64,000 nucleotides of DNA, from NCBI GenBank assembly GCA_950295325.1, contig OX485803.1, forward strand, positions 37,525,554-37,589,553, read 5' to 3'. The DNA is from Polytrichum commune. Its lineage: Eukaryota; Streptophyta; Polytrichopsida; Polytrichales; Polytrichaceae. A program made the translations under genes and the position numbers. The notes beneath the pieces are model-generated. The model did not search any database. It had not been told where the DNA came from and worked only from the letters and a program-made list of their open reading frames with translations. The number at the start of each line of letters is the position of its first letter. Within the stretch, counting starts at the first letter, position 1. This document shows, one piece after another, positions 50,076-62,135 of the stretch.

Positions 50076-50195
50076 GGGTGGCTTGATTCCAAGGCGTTAA
50101 CCTAGATCCCATGTGAATTCCAAGGTTAAGCCGCTCAAGGGTGGAGTAGCACTTAGATAGGTGACCTTCAAAGCACTTGGTTTGTGGTGCATCCT
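50076..50195 (+). pseudogene. 5S rRNA-like sequence
   Basis: Aligns along the usual length of 5S rRNA: GGGTG at the 5' end, GATCCCAT at position 30, AATTCC, GGTTAAGC, TCAAGGGTGGAGTAGCACT (5S: TTGGGCGAGAGTAGTACT), GATAGGTGACCT, and GTGGTGCATCCT at the 3' end. It is too diverged for a functional rRNA, but the internal control region (GTTAAGC, GGGTGACC-like) is recognisable. It forms the head of the insertion above. Confidence 0.65.
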
Positions 50196-50485
50196 ACCAC
50201 CTATGGTCCACCCAATCATAGTAGGGGTATGCGGATTCACTGAACATTTTTCAACCAACCATGTGGGAACCTAGAGTCTTGACCTTGGGGGAGATAGGTG
50301 CCAACCGGCTTCTCTGCGCCCGTTCAAGGTGTTTACCTTCTAAAGGAGACAACAATCTTTTGGGCCCCTCTCATTCTCATAATGCATGTCCCGGGATTAC
50401 AATAAACTTGGACCAACTTGAAAATGAAGCAAAACTATTTTAACTCACGCTGGTGGAAACATTGGGGTCGTCTTTCTTTGCCAAA
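50076..50485 (+). mobile_element. candidate SINE with 5S rRNA-derived head
   Basis: A 410-bp insertion in a dispersed repeat. CTCCAA stands immediately before it (50070-50075) and after it (50486-50491), a 6-bp target-site duplication, and uninterrupted paralogues of the host repeat lack it. The insertion begins exactly at a 120-nt sequence alignable to plant 5S rRNA, which would supply an internal Pol III promoter. The remaining 290 bp is unique in this window and ends GTCTTTCTTTGCCAAA, without a poly-A tail. This layout fits SINE3-type elements. A Cassandra TRIM LTR also carries 5S sequence, but there it lies inside the LTR, not at the element edge. Confidence 0.6.
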
Positions 50486-50650
50486 CTCCAAAAATCATGA
50501 GGAAAGTGGCTATGGCCTCCATTTGGATTCCTAAGGTTCCAGCCTGTTATATTATCAAAAATCACGAGGAAAGTGGCTATGGCCTCCATTTGGATTTGCT
50601 AAGGTTCTATCCTGTTATATTGATAGCGTATTTCATAACCTCAGAGAAGT

Positions 50651-51927
50651 GGCAACCTGCTACTACATAAGTAAGGATGAACTGATTCTTCATGATGTGA
50701 ATATTCGACTGGTGTATTTCACATGAAAGTCTTGCGTATTCCATAGCAGGAGCAATTACCACAACTGGAATTGGGTGGAGAGATGAAGCCATTGATAGAG
50801 GCAAGGTGAACTGATTTCAGAAGTGCATTTGTGTAGCTTACTACCTGAAATTTCAGGTCCATATAAAAATGAGATAGCCACAGCAACATAGTAGTATGAA
50901 ACATACAAGACTAACAGCAATTCTTACCAGGCGGCCGCCACGAGGTGCATCTGAGGAGTTAAGAGCTGGGATCCATGGTGTCGAGAACATCACTATCTGA
51001 TGGCTCTCTCTTTCTTGGATCCCTCCTGTTCATCTTTTCCTGTGGGTGGCTTCAAACCCAACCTACACAATGACAACATGTCCAGTCAGAGAAGAGGATA
51101 CAACCAGACTGTCACCACTTCTCTCAGGATGTTTCACATGCGATCAGCACGAGATGATTTTCAAAATCCAGCTCATTGAGCGCATAAGCTGTAACTTGTC
51201 AGCTGGGTTTCAACTAAGACACCCTCGAGGCTGGACCACATTGCATCAAATGATTCGGATGCATCGGGTTTGAGGAATTGTAACCCTGCGAGCTGGTTGC
51301 ACATATGTGGACCTGAGTGCATTTTGTGGTTCTCATTTGCACTAGTGCAGCAAGCTATGCTAATGATGCAAGTTTTAGGGAAGCATGCCGGAATCGGCTT
51401 CTCGTTCTTCTTCTGGTTCTTATAGGATTTCCGTGTACAAAGTGAGGGATTCCGGGTGGGAATATTCAGAGAGGATTAGAACATCCTCTCGTCTTGTGAT
51501 TCTTGTCAGCAATTATCATTTGGTAGGTCCGTCGTCCCAAGCTACTCTTGTCTTGTTGCAAATCTTGTTGTAGTACCATAGATAGAAAGATATATACTTA
51601 ATGTCCTTGACCTTGAAAAGGCTATAGTTCTTGGCCTCCACAATTTCCTCCTTCAAGGTTTGAACTTTTCAGGTTGATTCATCACTATCAAACTCCCACC
51701 ACATTGACAGCCCGATTGCTACATTGTGATCAATCCGGAAGATTAGCTAGTTGTAGATGTAAAGGTGTAGGAGGATCTCGGGTACACGACTGGCGGAGGT
51801 TATTATCGATGTACTTACATCTTCGACAACATCATGTGATAGGAGACAAAAACTTGGGGGAGGGGGGAGTGGGCGATTGAATCATCAGACATCAGCTACG
51901 TGAAGATTCATCAGGACTCTGATCAAA
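50651..51927. other. region upstream of YUCCA
   Basis: No gene recognised. A NotI-like GCGGCCGC occurs at 50932. The sequence AGATATATACTTA near 51590 is a possible TATA box about 330 bp before the YUCCA start codon. Otherwise I see nothing to assign. Confidence 0.35.
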
Positions 51928-54583
51928 ATGGCGCCCCGTGTGATGGACACCGAGGATGTCTCATGGGCAAAGTTGGGGTCCCGAGACCTTCGAATCCTGC
52001 AAAACCAGATGCAAAAAGCTGATGTTATTGCTTCTAATTCCCAGGCGGCTACATACTTCAATGGGGTGATCATAGTTGGAGCCGGACCATCTGGGCTTGC
52101 AACCGCAGCATCCTTGAAGGAGGCAGGAGTGGGCAGCCTCATCATTGAGAAGTCGGAGTGTTTGGCTTCTCTTTGGCAGCAGAACACTTACGACAGATTG
52201 CACTTGCACTTGCCTAAGAAATTCTGCGAGCTTCCTCTCTACCCTTTCCCCGCACATCTGCCAACTTACCCCACTCGCCTGCAGTTCGTGGACTACCTCC
52301 AGGATTACGCCAAGCGGTTTGAGCTTAACCCCATGTTCAACCGCAATGTGGATTCGGCCGAGTTTGATCATCGCTCAGGGCTATGGCAGGTGAAAACAAC
52401 CTCTTCCTCAACCAAGTTGGTAGATTCATCTGGTGGTAGTGATGACATGCATCATCGAGAGTTTCGAGCTAAGTGGCTGGTGGTTGCATCGGGTGAGAAC
52501 GCAGAACCCATCCTCCCTGCCTTCCCAGGGATGAAGAATTTCACCGCCGGCCGTGTGTTCCACTCCAGCCAGTACAAGAGCGGTGCAGAGTTCCAAGGCA
52601 AAAAAATCCTCGTCGTCGGCTGCGGTAACTCGGGGATGGAGATTTCTCTCGACCTCGTCAATTTCGGTGCGAAACCGACGCTCGTGGTCCGTAGTCCGGT
52701 AATTAATCATCGATTCATTCCACCATCTCAAAAATATCGCAATCACCGTAACATATGCAGATTGCCAATCTTTGAAGAAGATTATCGATCAACCTCCAGT
52801 CTGAATCTTCTTCTGTAATGCTTCTTCAACTAAGCTCGGAATGCTCAGAATGGATAAATATCATTTGATTGAAGTAAGTGAAGATCTGACGTTGATGGAT
52901 ATGGTACTTACTTGGCATTGAAAATATATGCAGGCTCACATCCTGCCAAGAGAAATGCTTGGAAGATCAACCTACGAAGTTGCACAGAGACTGATGACCG
53001 TATTTCCCTGCTGGCTCACCGACATGTTACTTGTCTCGTACACATACTTGGCACTCGGTGACACTGCGAGGTATGGCATCAGGAGGCCGGCTTCTGAAGG
53101 TCCTCTTGCGTTGAAACACAAGTACGGGAAGACACCCATTCTGGACGTCGGCACCTTTGCCAAAATCAAGACTGGCCATATCAAGGTATGAATTATGATT
53201 TCATCGATTCCCTACCAGACTTGTCCAGACGTACTGGTCGTGAGTGTCCCCTCTAAAACTCCATCAAAGATAGGCTCCCTTCCCTCTATTTTAGTATGTA
53301 GTATTTCAGTATGTAGTATTAGGGAGTCTCAAGTCTTTCTTTCAATTGGACCATCGAGTTGATGTTGGCCCAAATCTAGTAAGGTTTACTCTACTGAACT
53401 CCGTAACTGCGAGGACTTAGCCTATTTGACACCATCTTGATGTGCTTCTTGTCCCATTGGCATTTTGGATTCCTGGACCTTAAAATCAACTTCGTTACAT
53501 TTCACTTGGGGAGATTATATGTTTCCACCGGTTGAGCATTTTGGGGAGGATCATAATGAGCGATTTGAACCGATTGAGATTTCTCACCTGATGCTATGTA
53601 TGTGCACTGGCATGGCGTTCAGGTGGTTCCAGGAATTCAATGCATGACTGCAAGCGGCGCCCAGTTTGAAGACGGCCAAACAGATGACTTCGATGTAGTG
53701 ATCTTGGCTACTGGGTACAGGAGCAACGTACCGAAGTGGCTCAAAGTAAGTATATATGATACCTCACCATTGTTTTCCAAATATTCTTTCTTCACTGATA
53801 TTCACTTGGTTAGTTACCTAGATGTGGTCACTAGAGGCAGGAGCAAGAGCAAGAGCAAAGTGTGAATGAGACTAAACGGCACAAACTAGAGTGAGGAATA
53901 TGGGGAAAGCCATAGAATTTGAGAGGCAGGAGTTAAGGGTCGACATTGTTTCTCTCCAAGTTGGCTGGATTAATTGCTCATCATCGCTCATTTAGCCCAT
54001 GGTTGGGAGGTCAACACATTGAGAGGCCGGTAGAGTCGATCTTTGCAAGTGTTGTATGTCCATAGGTTCATTCGGTTTTTACCTAGATGTAATCAATGGA
54101 CTAAAGAATGTGCACTAGACTGAGGAGTATGAGCACCTACACTTTTTGAAAGGAATTGAACAATGGGGCACTATCAATTTGTTTCTCTCCAACGTAATTA
54201 GTTACCAGTTGCTCATATTTTAGTAGGTAAACTTGCTTGAGAGCTAAACTCATCTCATCTTACATCTCAAACTATCTTTTATCTCTCAATGACTCATCTT
54301 TCATATTAATTTGCACTGCGTGTTGCAGGATGATGGCAAGTTTTTTTCCACCGAAGGTATGCCGAGGAAGCCCGCCCCACACGGATGGAAAGCAGATGAA
54401 TCACTGTATGTTGCGGGGCTAGGGCGTCGAGGATTGTCAGGAGCTGCCTTTGATGCCAAACAGATTGCGAGCGACATCTCCGCTACTTACAACAAATACT
54501 CTTCCTCCGACAACATTAAGATTCCCATCTTCAGTATTAGTCATCCGGTGCCAGCTCCATCCAGCGAGTACCTGAGGGATTAA
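51928..54583 (+). CDS. YUCCA-type flavin monooxygenase, four exons
   Basis: Spliced gene: exons 51928-52698, 52934-53185, 53623-53745 and 54329-54583 give 466 codons; all three introns (235, 437 and 583 bp) are GT..AG and fall between codons, and the four-exon plan is that common in YUCCA genes. The enzyme converts indole-3-pyruvate to indole-3-acetic acid with FAD and NADPH. Motifs: FAD-binding GAGPSG (51-56), the FMO-type [12 protein letters not shown] (205-216), NADPH-binding GCGNSG (231-236), HILPREMLG after the first junction and ATGYRSN (370-376). No signal peptide or membrane segment is evident. The start has a good context (AAAATGG); a second ATG is codon 6. The roughly 45 residues before the FAD fold are somewhat longer than in many family members. 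No break is seen, so the gene looks intact. Confidence 0.92.
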
Positions 54584-54837
54584 GTATTTAATGCCAGAAG
54601 AATTAGGACCGCCCTTCATTTAGGTTCAGTTTTGCAATTTTTGAGGATGTTGCATGGAGGAATTTATATGATCAAATAGCTTCCATGTTGTAAATCATCA
54701 CAAGGACACACTTATACTCTCACCAGGCCTACAATTTTTTACGAAGATTCAATTATAGAGACCTCCAATAGAGAACAATTTGAGTGGGCATTCTCACAAT
54801 TGAAGCTCTGCCCTTTTGTACCATAAATCACAAGAAA

Positions 54838-54843
54838 AATAAA
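54838..54843 (+). terminator. possible polyadenylation signal of YUCCA
   Basis: AATAAA 255 bp after the YUCCA stop codon, in AT-rich DNA. Plausible by position only. Confidence 0.35.
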
Positions 54844-57800
54844 GTTGGATAAACATACAAAGGTTCCTCCTCACCTCACCACCTTTATTCTCTGTTGCAT
54901 GTATACCTACCACAACTTAATACCGCATTCCTTCAGGTTTTGGAAGCTCCGCAACATTACTTAGTGTTCAACTCTGGTTCTGTGAGCCCTCAGTATATGA
55001 CAGTGGGATGTTTGAAAGGATGTTTGAAAAGCTCCGCAGGGGACTCAAATTCAGACTGAGCTCTCGGCATTCCACTGTTATATTATGAGGGTCCACATCG
55101 CTGAGTAATGTTTTGTCCACTCCAATCTCACATTTGTAACACAAAAAATTACACACCTAAGATTCTTACCCATTCAACTCTCTCACTGCAATCAATATCA
55201 GTCATCCTTGATTGATAATATCCGAAAATATTGGACAATATTCCACTACACTAAATATCTAATTCAGTGTGGCAATAAAATTGGAATCGTGTGGTCGCCC
55301 TCCATAGTTGCCACCCTATTGATTGCAAGATAATGAGTTTGGGTCGATGATGAATAGTGTGGGCCAAACTAAGTAAGATGTATAGTCTAGTTTACTGAAT
55401 TCTCAACAGAGTTTAGTTTTGCAGTTAAAAAATGCGATCATGTTTCGTGATGTCTCATGTTTAGAATCGCATGTTCTGCTGCACATTTGTGCGCTCAAAA
55501 GGATGAAAGATTTAAGTAGCCTTTACACTATGCCTTGGAGCGCAGTTATGGATAGCTAATTTGAACCATGGTATGTTTTAATTCTCTTGGTATTGTGGTA
55601 CATTAGAACTAGAAATTTTGGTTGCACTTGTGTGCATTTGAACTGTACGTATAATGTAATTTTATTAATGATCTACATGATATGCAAGGATACAATCAAA
55701 TGAAGTGAATGTTATACAGCATGGTCAGGAGGCATTATACTGCTCAAGTGGCTTTGTCCATGCATCTTTCAGTGCTATGGTAGTGAAGTTTATAAGCATT
55801 CACCACAACTCCAACATTCCAAGACCAAGGTGCAAGTTGTCATCCACCTGATTTGTGGTGCAAGGTAACATGACATGGGGATTTTTAATCCTAGTATATC
55901 CCATAACCACTCTCGCACCAACATCTAGGAATATAGTGTAATATGGCATTTACATGACTCCATGATCAGTACGGTTCCTAGTACTTGGAACCATAGTATG
56001 TCATGTCTTTGTAAATGTGTTGCATTACTTTGAACTATGACCGTTTTGGATTAATTATGACGCACTCTGTTTTTGAGCTTTGTGACAAAGCAATGATGCA
56101 ATTCAACTTGACGAATATTATAAGTAAATGTTGTATAAGTCAAATGACTAGCTTTTCCATGCACTTTTGGGTACCATAATCAGCTCTAACCACAACTGCA
56201 ACATTCCAAATCCAAAGCTCATACAGCCATCCACTCATACTTTGGTACAAATGCCCCAAGACATGGGAATTTTGGATTATACCTAGTGTACCAGAGACCA
56301 CTAATATAGTCTTACCATCATCCAAGCATACTTAGCATTTTAGTGTAAGCGCTTCATGGGTTTGTGTCCAAACAACGTATGGCTCATGTACCGAATTGAT
56401 TCTCTTGGAATAAAATGGCAGCTCTGCGGACACGAATCGTTGCACCAGGAAGAAACTGTTGCAGATCTCTTTAAACTGGACATCCACCACCTGAAGTGGG
56501 ATATGTCGCAAATTTGCGACTAGTGCTGAAAAGGTTTACATTGGCCCATACCATATTTGTGGTACTAAGTTGGACTACGTGCTTTTGACAGGCATAGCCC
56601 ATGTGAAAGTGCTCGCCATCATGTCTGGTGGCCGAACAAACTCTCATTATTTCTAAGCCCTTGAGTCACATATGGCAGAACACTTGAAACCAACACGAGC
56701 CTTAAAAAGTGAAATAATGTCTCACACTACTTTAATAATCCGAGTAAGATAGGGAGAGATCAGCAAGACTCAGGTTAGAATCCTGCAAACACTCTAAGTA
56801 CATGAGTCCTAAGCAATTGACGTGCATCACTGAAAACTTGTCGTACGTCATTGGAGAATTTGTAAATCTATATTAGTGGTAGATTTGCATTATTCATTCC
56901 CCAACATAGGATGATTGTCCAAGACTCATATTCCTTTGGTAAGATGAATTCATAGAAATACAAACTCAATTTCATGACTTTACAAACCAATTTAGTAATA
57001 GGTTCTACCAATTGCGTTATATCATGAACCAAGTTCACTATATAGACAACTGATTTAACTTGAATTTTCACCCAATTTGACTACATGTTGTGAAAAATTT
57101 CATGATTTGGTACCCATATTCACAACTTCACAAAATCAATTTCATGAATTGTATAACTTTATTTCACAAAGAAGACACATCATGTATAAGATTCTCCCCA
57201 TGACTAGTTCTACCAAAATTTCAATTGACCTCTCTTACCCAACCTTGGACCATGTTTGCAGTGATTGCTTGTACATCATCATTAATGTGACCAAAGAAAA
57301 ATCGACGTCAGGGCTAGAGGCTTCTAGGTAAACACAAAACAAAGAGGAATCATTGAACAATGAGAAGGCAAAGAATGCGAAACCAGGAGGCAAGAAAGTT
57401 GAGAATATGAAAACCAAGGAGTGCAAAAAGATGTACGAAATTGGTTTGGAAGGATGTATGAAGTTGCTAGGGGTAAAGGTCCACTATCATAAAATTAAGG
57501 TGTGTCACATGTCAAGTCGGTTTAGAAAAATCATAAACTACTTTAGAAGGTTTAAGAAATTGATAGAACACTCTGTTAACATCGGTTGGAAGGTTTATGA
57601 ACTAGCTTGGAACCTTCATGAAATTGAGTATGCATGTCTATGGAGTCATCTTACCAAAGGAACATGTTGCAATATTATAGGTGGGGCATGACCTAGTAAA
57701 TGGGTAGCATAAGTGAATGGCCTTACATGACCTTCTGTAATGAGTTTCCGAATACTCTTCGAATTCTTTTGAGTAGCATGGTTTTCAAGTCCACTTTGAA

Positions 57801-58727
57801 AGGCTTCAACAAAATGATCGACATTCGATTGGATCACTTTAACTAGAGAAACTTGTCATAAGGTCAGGACTTAATGCGACTACCTTGATTCACTCAGAGT
57901 GAGGATATAACCAAACCTCGGAGAAAATGTTGGTTCATGTTTAAAATATATGAATAACTCTACATGATAAGCTAGGTTCTTATCATGGACAATGACAATT
58001 CTTTTTGTCATGCTTTTGCATCGACATTGTTTAGTTGTATGTTCTATGGATGCATCATGCAGTAGGTCAAGGACTTCCCACCATGTTATATGTATGTATA
58101 TGTGTACACATTGTCATCCACATAAACAATTCATACTCTCCTCTACACAGTCAGAAATGAAATTAAAACCTGGAACAAGCTATGGCACATGAAAGTGTGG
58201 GGTTCATGTACGTTCATATATACCATGTACAAATTGTTCCACAACGTTGGGATTGTGGCTTGTCTGATGGTGCCCTTGTTCTGTGACAGATCTCTCTGGA
58301 GAGGTGTTGTTCCCTCTGCAAGTAACAGGTTCTCTCACACAAGTACATTGGTTGAATACAATATATAGTATTTGTTGCACGGAAACTTGCGCTCCTGTCA
58401 TCTTGGTGAAATTTGTTTCTGGCTGCTTTCTCGATTGGATTTCCATTAAAGAACTGCTGCCGCCTGCTCATGTAATTTGGAGCTTTAGCTTTAGACCTCA
58501 TATTGGGGACTCCAATGCATGGACATGCGCATGTCCATGTGTTTTATCACCAAACCCTGTACCTCGAGAAGCCATAAGGCTGCGGTCCAAAGTGATCTCT
58601 CACTCGGCGACCTGAAGTGTCATTTTATTTACTACCTGGGGATTCACATACTCCATGGCTCAAAACTGTTTAGTTGTGAAAATGTGAGCTGAACCAAATC
58701 AGAATCAAGAGACAGTGCTACACTAAA
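54844..58727. other. gene-free stretch
   Basis: No gene recognised. An ACTACACTAAATAT motif at 55243 resembles the ends of MITE families A and E and is followed by a TGTGGC; no second end found. The + strand frame 57353-57691 (112 codons) is Lys-rich but matches no family I know. Confidence 0.45.
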
Positions 58728-58968
58728 TAGGATGTTTGGTGTCATATGGTATTTTATGTCACTAGGGTAACTCGTCGGCTGACACTTCTTTTGAATAAGT
58801 GAACAAATGTTGTCATGGATGGTGGATGAGTTCGTCCATCAGCCAAGACCCTACCTTCTTTTGTCAACAACTTGTGCTGAAATATTGTCATGGATGATTG
58901 AAATTTGGATGGAAAATCACTTGGTAAGTGACAGTAATCGCAACACTGTAAATTTATAATCCCCCAAA
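58728..58968 (-). mobile_element. MITE family A, copy 2 (truncated, inverted)
   Basis: The reverse complement matches about 24715-24961 (CAGTGTTGC, TCACTTACCAAGTG, CATCCAAATTTCAATCATCC, GACAACTT, CATCCACCATCCATG, TTATTCAAAAGAAGTGTCA). Its outer end is GCTACACTAAAT. The part equivalent to 24581-24714 is missing. Confidence 0.65.
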
Positions 58969-59512
58969 AAATGGACACTTCCACCTCCAAAGACAAATTT
59001 GACTCTTGGATTGGATCATGAGTTGTTACATTTGGTTAGTAATGGGCAAATCATGCAGATTGTCATTCAAAACTTTTGGAATCAGATTTGAGATGCACAA
59101 GTTATAGGAGGGCATCAAAGTGAAGATTCTCTTTTTTGACCCTCCCATTTCTGTGAACAATTGAACCTAAAGTGGTAAAAATATTTTAGCACATGGTTTC
59201 ATCTCATCGCGCACACATCATAATTTTTTTATGTCCATTCTTAACTACAATTAACCTTGCCATGTGTACCACTGAAACATAGATGTACGATTAAGAAGAG
59301 TGACTGCAAAAGGCCCACCCACCTTATGTAATGCCTCCGAGCACTATAATGGTGCATCGTGATATGAATGAGCCTTGACATAAGAATGAACCTAAATCCA
59401 AGAAAATGGAGATTAGGTAGATCCCAATTCTCACCTCTAGAGGTCAAATGCCTCTCCACTGCGCCTTGTTAATAGCTTTTTGCTTGAATCCAAAGAAGGT
59501 TGTGGAGATGCA

Positions 59513-59645
59513 TAAATAAATAAATAAATAATAACCAAGGTCAGGCAATCTGATGTGAATTTGAGTCTGTTGACCCTACCCTGCTCAAGAATCCTCTTGG
59601 TGCAAGGTGGAGTTTATTGCCTACCTTGCGGTGGGTGGGCTCTTG
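59513..59645 (+). repeat. dispersed repeat G, copy 2, with (TAAA)n
   Basis: Starts after an ATAAATAAATAAATAAATAA run and matches 25240-25340 through TGTTGACCCTACCCTGCTCA and CTACCTTGCGGTGGGTGGGC. The link of an A-rich simple repeat to this unit in both places suggests a short retroposon. Confidence 0.5.
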
Positions 59646-60023
59646 ACCTCCTACCTACCCACCCAGCTAGTTTTTACCGTCAATTACGGAGATGCACATC
59701 ACATGGAGTGAAGAATCTTGGTTCTTAACGCATTTTGGCATCGGCTTTTTGGTCTTCTGCCTTAAAGAAAAAAGACAAAAGAGACATGGATTGAAGTATA
59801 TGCTGAGGTAGTTTTAGAGCTTTTGTTGCATGGACGCCTAGCAGTACGATCCCGGGCTCCAATGTTGGATGAATTGATAAAGTAAGCACCCGGTATCACA
59901 AATTATAGCATGTCCGATGCTTGCGACGGTCCAATTATCAATACATATGACAACAATTACACTGGCAAATTGAAGGCATCTTCCAACAAACTCGCGAGCA
60001 TTCTGATTATGTAAATGGGCTGC

Positions 60024-60735
60024 ACTGCCAACAGGTTTTTGCTTAGTTAACAACCATTCAAGCTATGCATAGTCCCCGATTGGTGTCCTAGTTACCGAAT
60101 CTAGCCACTTAGTGGTAAGGTAGGGATTCTAGTAAACGTGTGGGAAATCCCAACTGCCACAGTCTGATAATGGCGATACAGATGACTACAATGACACTGG
60201 AGACTTGAAGGACTTCTAATTATTCGAATCTGGGCTAAATCACATCTGTGTTCGGCTGGGCCCTGTCCCTCCCATGTCTTCTTTGATGTCCAGTCTTCTT
60301 GTCCGCATTTGCTTGGGAGCTCTTTCTCGTTGAGAACCAATGTGACAATACCCGGTCGAAATTACAAATATTCAAGTTGACATCACTTTCATTGTTCCCA
60401 AGGTAATTGATGGAGTTCCTTCACATGCCAAAGGACTTTAGTGGCTTAAGTGACCGGATGCTTAATGACTTAAGTGACCAGGTATTGTCACATTGGTTCC
60501 CAACGGGAAAGAGTTCCCATGCAAGTGTGGACAGGAAAACAGGGCAGTGAAAGAGGCGTGGGAGGGGCGGGGCCCAGCCAAACACAGATGTGATTCAGCC
60601 CGGGGCATTGCCAACTGGTTTTAGTTAGGCAACTACCAATTAAGCCAATTATAGGCTCAAAAATGGCGTTCCGGTTACAGAATCAGCCGATTATATAGTA
60701 GAAAGTTAGGTAGAATTGCGGCAAATCAGGATGGG
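60024..60735. repeat. compound repeat: inverted arms bracketed by direct repeats
   Basis: Arms 60230-60356 and 60475-60603 are inverted repeats of about 125 bp (GAATCTGGGCTAAATCACAT and ATGTGATTCAGCCC; ACCAATGTGACAATACC and GGTATTGTCACATTGG) around a 118-bp spacer. Outside them, 60024-60150 and 60605-60735 are diverged direct repeats (TGCCAACAGGTTTTT and TGCCAACTGGTTTT; CTAGTTACCGAATC and CCGGTTACAGAATC). The spacer also holds a doubled CTTAAGTGACC. Transcribed, the arms would form a long hairpin. Class unknown. Confidence 0.55.
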
Positions 60736-61737
60736 CCGGAGTGGCTAATTATTTGCAGGAATGTGCAGCTAGGGGCACCTTGAAAAACAAAACAGTAGCC
60801 GTTCTCATAAACTACTACTTATTGAACTAGAGTTTATGTATCAGGAACCTGGCACATAATTAAGGACTGTTGTGCTTCGATCCTGCTTGACCTTTATTTG
60901 GTCATGGCTTGGGCTCTCTGTTCACGAGTTGATTCAGAAACTCCTGCCACTTTAATGGGTGCACCTTCGCCTATTTAAGGAATTTCGACGTATTTGGGTT
61001 CGGATATTCTACTTCCTCATAAATAGTGTTTGTGACATGCAGTAACAGTGAGGCTTGCGTTCCCTCCAAATAAATCAAACACGTCCGCGTAATAGCATTC
61101 CTGCATGCTTTGCTTCTCGCCCTCTCGAGTCTCAACAGTCTGCTTTCAGGCACTTCATACTTCTTATTACTATTGTGCGCCTTTTATTAGAGTGTTTGTG
61201 AAAAGCGGAGTCACAGTGACAAACTACTACACCCTAAACTCCATAATGTCACACACTCTCTAATGTCCTGAAACCCTTGCGAACGGATGTGCATAGTATC
61301 TCACTCCTTATTGTCACATTTCTCTCCCTTATATCATAAAATTTGTCATCAATGCAAATCCCCCAAGAAGAAATTCACACCCTTGCATTGTGCCATGTGT
61401 CAACATGTGGAGTGTCACCTTCTTATTCTTATTCTTATTCTTCTTCTTATGCCACTTGTTGAATGTTGGTGCATGCATCCGCCACATCGCCCGGTAAGGC
61501 CAAGTGGAGTGGACCACACTAACGTAGGTGACGGGATAACAAATTCAAATTGTTTCTCACATCTCCTTTGTGTTATTTCATAATGTCACGTGCTACACTA
61601 ATTCTATAGTATCATGCATCCATGTTAACCCTACAAAACTCCGTAATATCACATGCACTTTGGTTGCCATAGGTGTGATACTATGGAGTTTAGAGTGGAC
61701 TACTAAATATGATGTCACCAATTATGCACAATACTAA

Positions 61738-62099
61738 GGGCCAGTTCACACTATGGCCAAACTTCGAGAGGAGAAGTGTTTCGACCAATGAAAATGCAAA
61801 AATGTCCAAAGTCCGTCCTCTCGGCCTTCACACTAGAGGCCGAAGTCCAAAGGACGTCGCCTCCAAAAGAGCCTAGGTGGCGGCACTTTTAGGAAGTTAT
61901 GGCGCCAAGAGTTCGGCCTCTCGAGCCAAGTTTGGGTTGAGCAAAATGCTCGACCCAAACTTCCGTCGAGAGGCCGAACATTTTTAGCCGTGGATTATTT
62001 TAATATACTTTTTCAACCCAAAGGCTTCTCCTCTCGACATAGTTTGGTCTAGAAAAGTGACGCTTCTCCTCTCGACTTGGGCATAGTATGAACCGGCCC
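61738..62099. mobile_element. nested PIF/Harbinger-like element N1
   Basis: 362 bp between TAA duplications (61735-61737, 62100-62102) inside MITE A copy 4. Ends GGGCCAGTTCACACTATGG and CATAGTATGAACCGGCCC are inverted repeats, with CGAGAGG modules just inside. The empty site is seen in MITE A copy 1 as ATTCTAATTGTAAACTG. Confidence 0.8.
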
Positions 62100-62135
62100 T
62101 AATTGTGAACTGCAATATAGTGTCACCAACACTAA

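Larger units (their letters stand above)
49800..50650 (+). repeat. dispersed repeat H, copy split by an insertion
   Basis: Parts 49800-50075 and 50486-50650 together align with the uninterrupted copies at 28262-28665 and 33610-34010 (CAAGAATGGATAC, AAAGGCAT, TTGGA, AAGATATTCATATGAGCTCC, then GAGGAAAGTGGCTATGG and TTTCATAACCTCAGAGAAGTGG). The gap is exactly the 5S-headed insertion. Its 3' part also carries a tandem duplication of about 66 bp (units start at 50491 and 50557). Confidence 0.6.

Noticed and set aside
50076-50485. Cassandra TRIM LTR
   Set aside because: Cassandra LTRs start TG and end CA with 5S sequence inside; here the insertion border coincides with the 5S start and the duplication is 6 bp, so a SINE fits better, though not with certainty.
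57353-57691. 112-codon Lys-rich + frame
   Set aside because: No family recognised, no splice partners or conserved motifs nearby, and composition is explained by A-rich DNA.
58214-58615. Overlapping frames of 95-110 codons on both strands
   Set aside because: No domain; mutual shadows in a somewhat GC-richer stretch.
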